NCBI GenBank assembly: GCA_009777005.1
Contig: WRMT01000031.1
Location: 1-15,756, forward strand
Direction: 5' to 3'
DNA from: Methanobrevibacter sp.
Lineage (GTDB): Archaea > Methanobacteriota > Methanobacteria > Methanobacteriales > Methanobacteriaceae
DNA length: 15,756 bases
Shown piece after piece: positions 15,078 through 15,756 of this stretch. The position numbers and the translations under genes are program-made. The notes under the pieces are model-generated. The model saw only the letters and a program-made list of their open reading frames with translations, was not told the DNA's origin and made no database searches. Position 1 is the stretch's first letter. Each line of letters starts with the position of its first letter.

Positions 15078-15756
15078 TAGAAACTAAAATACTTATTCTC
15101 ATTATATTATTCAAAAATGCCTCCTGAAAAGCCCTCCATATTTTAATAAAGAAAGTTCGATAAGACTCAATCATTTCAAGAAAAAATTTTACATTTTAAC
15201 ATAAATGAAAAAAATAGCTATATTTTCATTAAGTGAGGGTATATGTAACTTATAATATTGGATACTTTTGTAAAATATTTAAATCATTAATATATATGAA
15301 ATTATATAAGCTACTGAAATAAGTTTATAAAAAGTGCATCACTATATAAAATTGTTTCATAATAAATGAAATTATAAAATTTAATTGACTGTGAATAAAA
15401 TTATAAATTTTCAAATTATGGAAAATCATTGCCCCCTAATGTTAAAAAACTTGGTTTTCTAAACTTTAAAAAATTTAAAATTTAATTTGAAATGGTTCAT
15501 GATGAAATTCTATAATTTTAAAAGTTAAAAAAATTAAATTAATAATAATTAATATTTTAATAATAATATTAAAAACATTTTTTCAAAAATAACATTATAA
15601 AAAAAGATTATTTTAAAACTATTAAAAAAGATTTAAAAAAAAAATGTTATAAAAAAAAAAAAAAGAAAAAAAAAAAAAATTTTTTAAACTTTATTTTTAA
15701 TTTAAAAAAAAATCTTAAATCAAACCAGTTAATTATTTTTTAAAAAAAAATTTTAA
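15078..15756. other. Gene-free AT-rich region after the MATE gene
   Basis: About 680 nt without a credible gene. A small C-rich island follows the MATE stop (two CCTCC-type runs at about 15120-15138), and an inverted repeat AATGAAAA...TTTTCATT lies at 15204-15230. CCCCC at 15432-15436 stands out in otherwise A/T sequence. No strong T tract ends the MATE transcript close to its stop codon; the first T6 on the plus strand is some 500 nt away. Confidence 0.5.
15651..15679 (-). terminator. T14-C-T14 tract, possible terminator of a leftward gene outside the window
   Basis: The plus strand has 14 A, one G and 14 A, so a leftward transcript entering from beyond the right edge would meet two T14 tracts. 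It resembles the tracts after ilvC and the adhesin. Whether a leftward gene lies to the right cannot be seen here. Confidence 0.3.

Noticed and set aside
15205..15255. Tiny ORF MKKIAIFSLSEGICNL after the MATE gene
   Set aside because: Only 16 codons, no ribosome site, and its start lies in the inverted repeat 15204-15230. It may be a gene remnant, but nothing supports this.
15328..15429. Leftward ~34-codon ORF beginning after a GGGGG run
   Set aside because: The G run is one base from the ATG, too close to act as a ribosome site, and the peptide has no recognisable features.

Overview
The window looks like the chromosome of a very AT-rich methanogenic archaeon of the Methanobacteriaceae. Methanobrevibacter is the best guess and Methanosphaera the main alternative. 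The reasons are a base composition well under 30% GC by eye, archaeal TATA boxes and T-tract terminators in place of bacterial -35/-10 boxes and GC hairpins, a class I ketol-acid reductoisomerase of the methanogen type, and above all a giant 'adhesin-like' surface protein. That protein has the mix typical of gut and termite methanogens: Asn-rich beta-helices ending in NWWG, DUF11 repeats, Ig-like repeats and a C-terminal membrane anchor. No signature here fixes the species.

Layout, left to right. (1) 1-127: downstream region of ilvC with a 43-base T tract on the minus strand. (2) 128-1117, minus: ilvC, branched-chain amino-acid synthesis. (3) 1118-1457: AT-rich gap with the ilvC leader and candidate promoter, and T tracts that probably end the next gene. 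(4) 1458-11549, minus: one 3363-residue adhesin-like protein filling about 64% of the window. In order it has a signal peptide, a short beta-helix and one Ig-like domain, a long beta-helix, two Ig-like domains, a second beta-helix, nine DUF11 repeats, five Ig-like repeats, a Pro/Asp linker and a transmembrane tail. It has its own strong TATA promoter and an AGGAG ribosome site that sets the start. (5) 11678-12436, minus: a weakly supported Phe/Cys-rich ORF with a 78-nt internal tandem repeat. (6) 12437-13664: 1.2 kb without a gene, with two A-rich tandem-repeat blocks and a structured candidate promoter/operator. (7) 13665-15077, plus: a MATE-family exporter, divergent from everything else. 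(8) 15078-15756: AT-rich, with no gene that I can support.

The genes do not form an obvious pathway. ilvC is housekeeping metabolism, the adhesin is a cell-surface attachment or interaction protein, and the MATE protein is an exporter of unknown substrate. The three solid genes each appear to have their own transcription signals. I found no defence system, CRISPR array, transposase, integrase, tRNA or rRNA. The most interesting material is the internal evolution of the adhesin (recent DUF11 duplication, a cysteine ladder in one beta-helix), the symmetric sequence around the MATE TATA box, and the repeat-rich block between adhesin and MATE.
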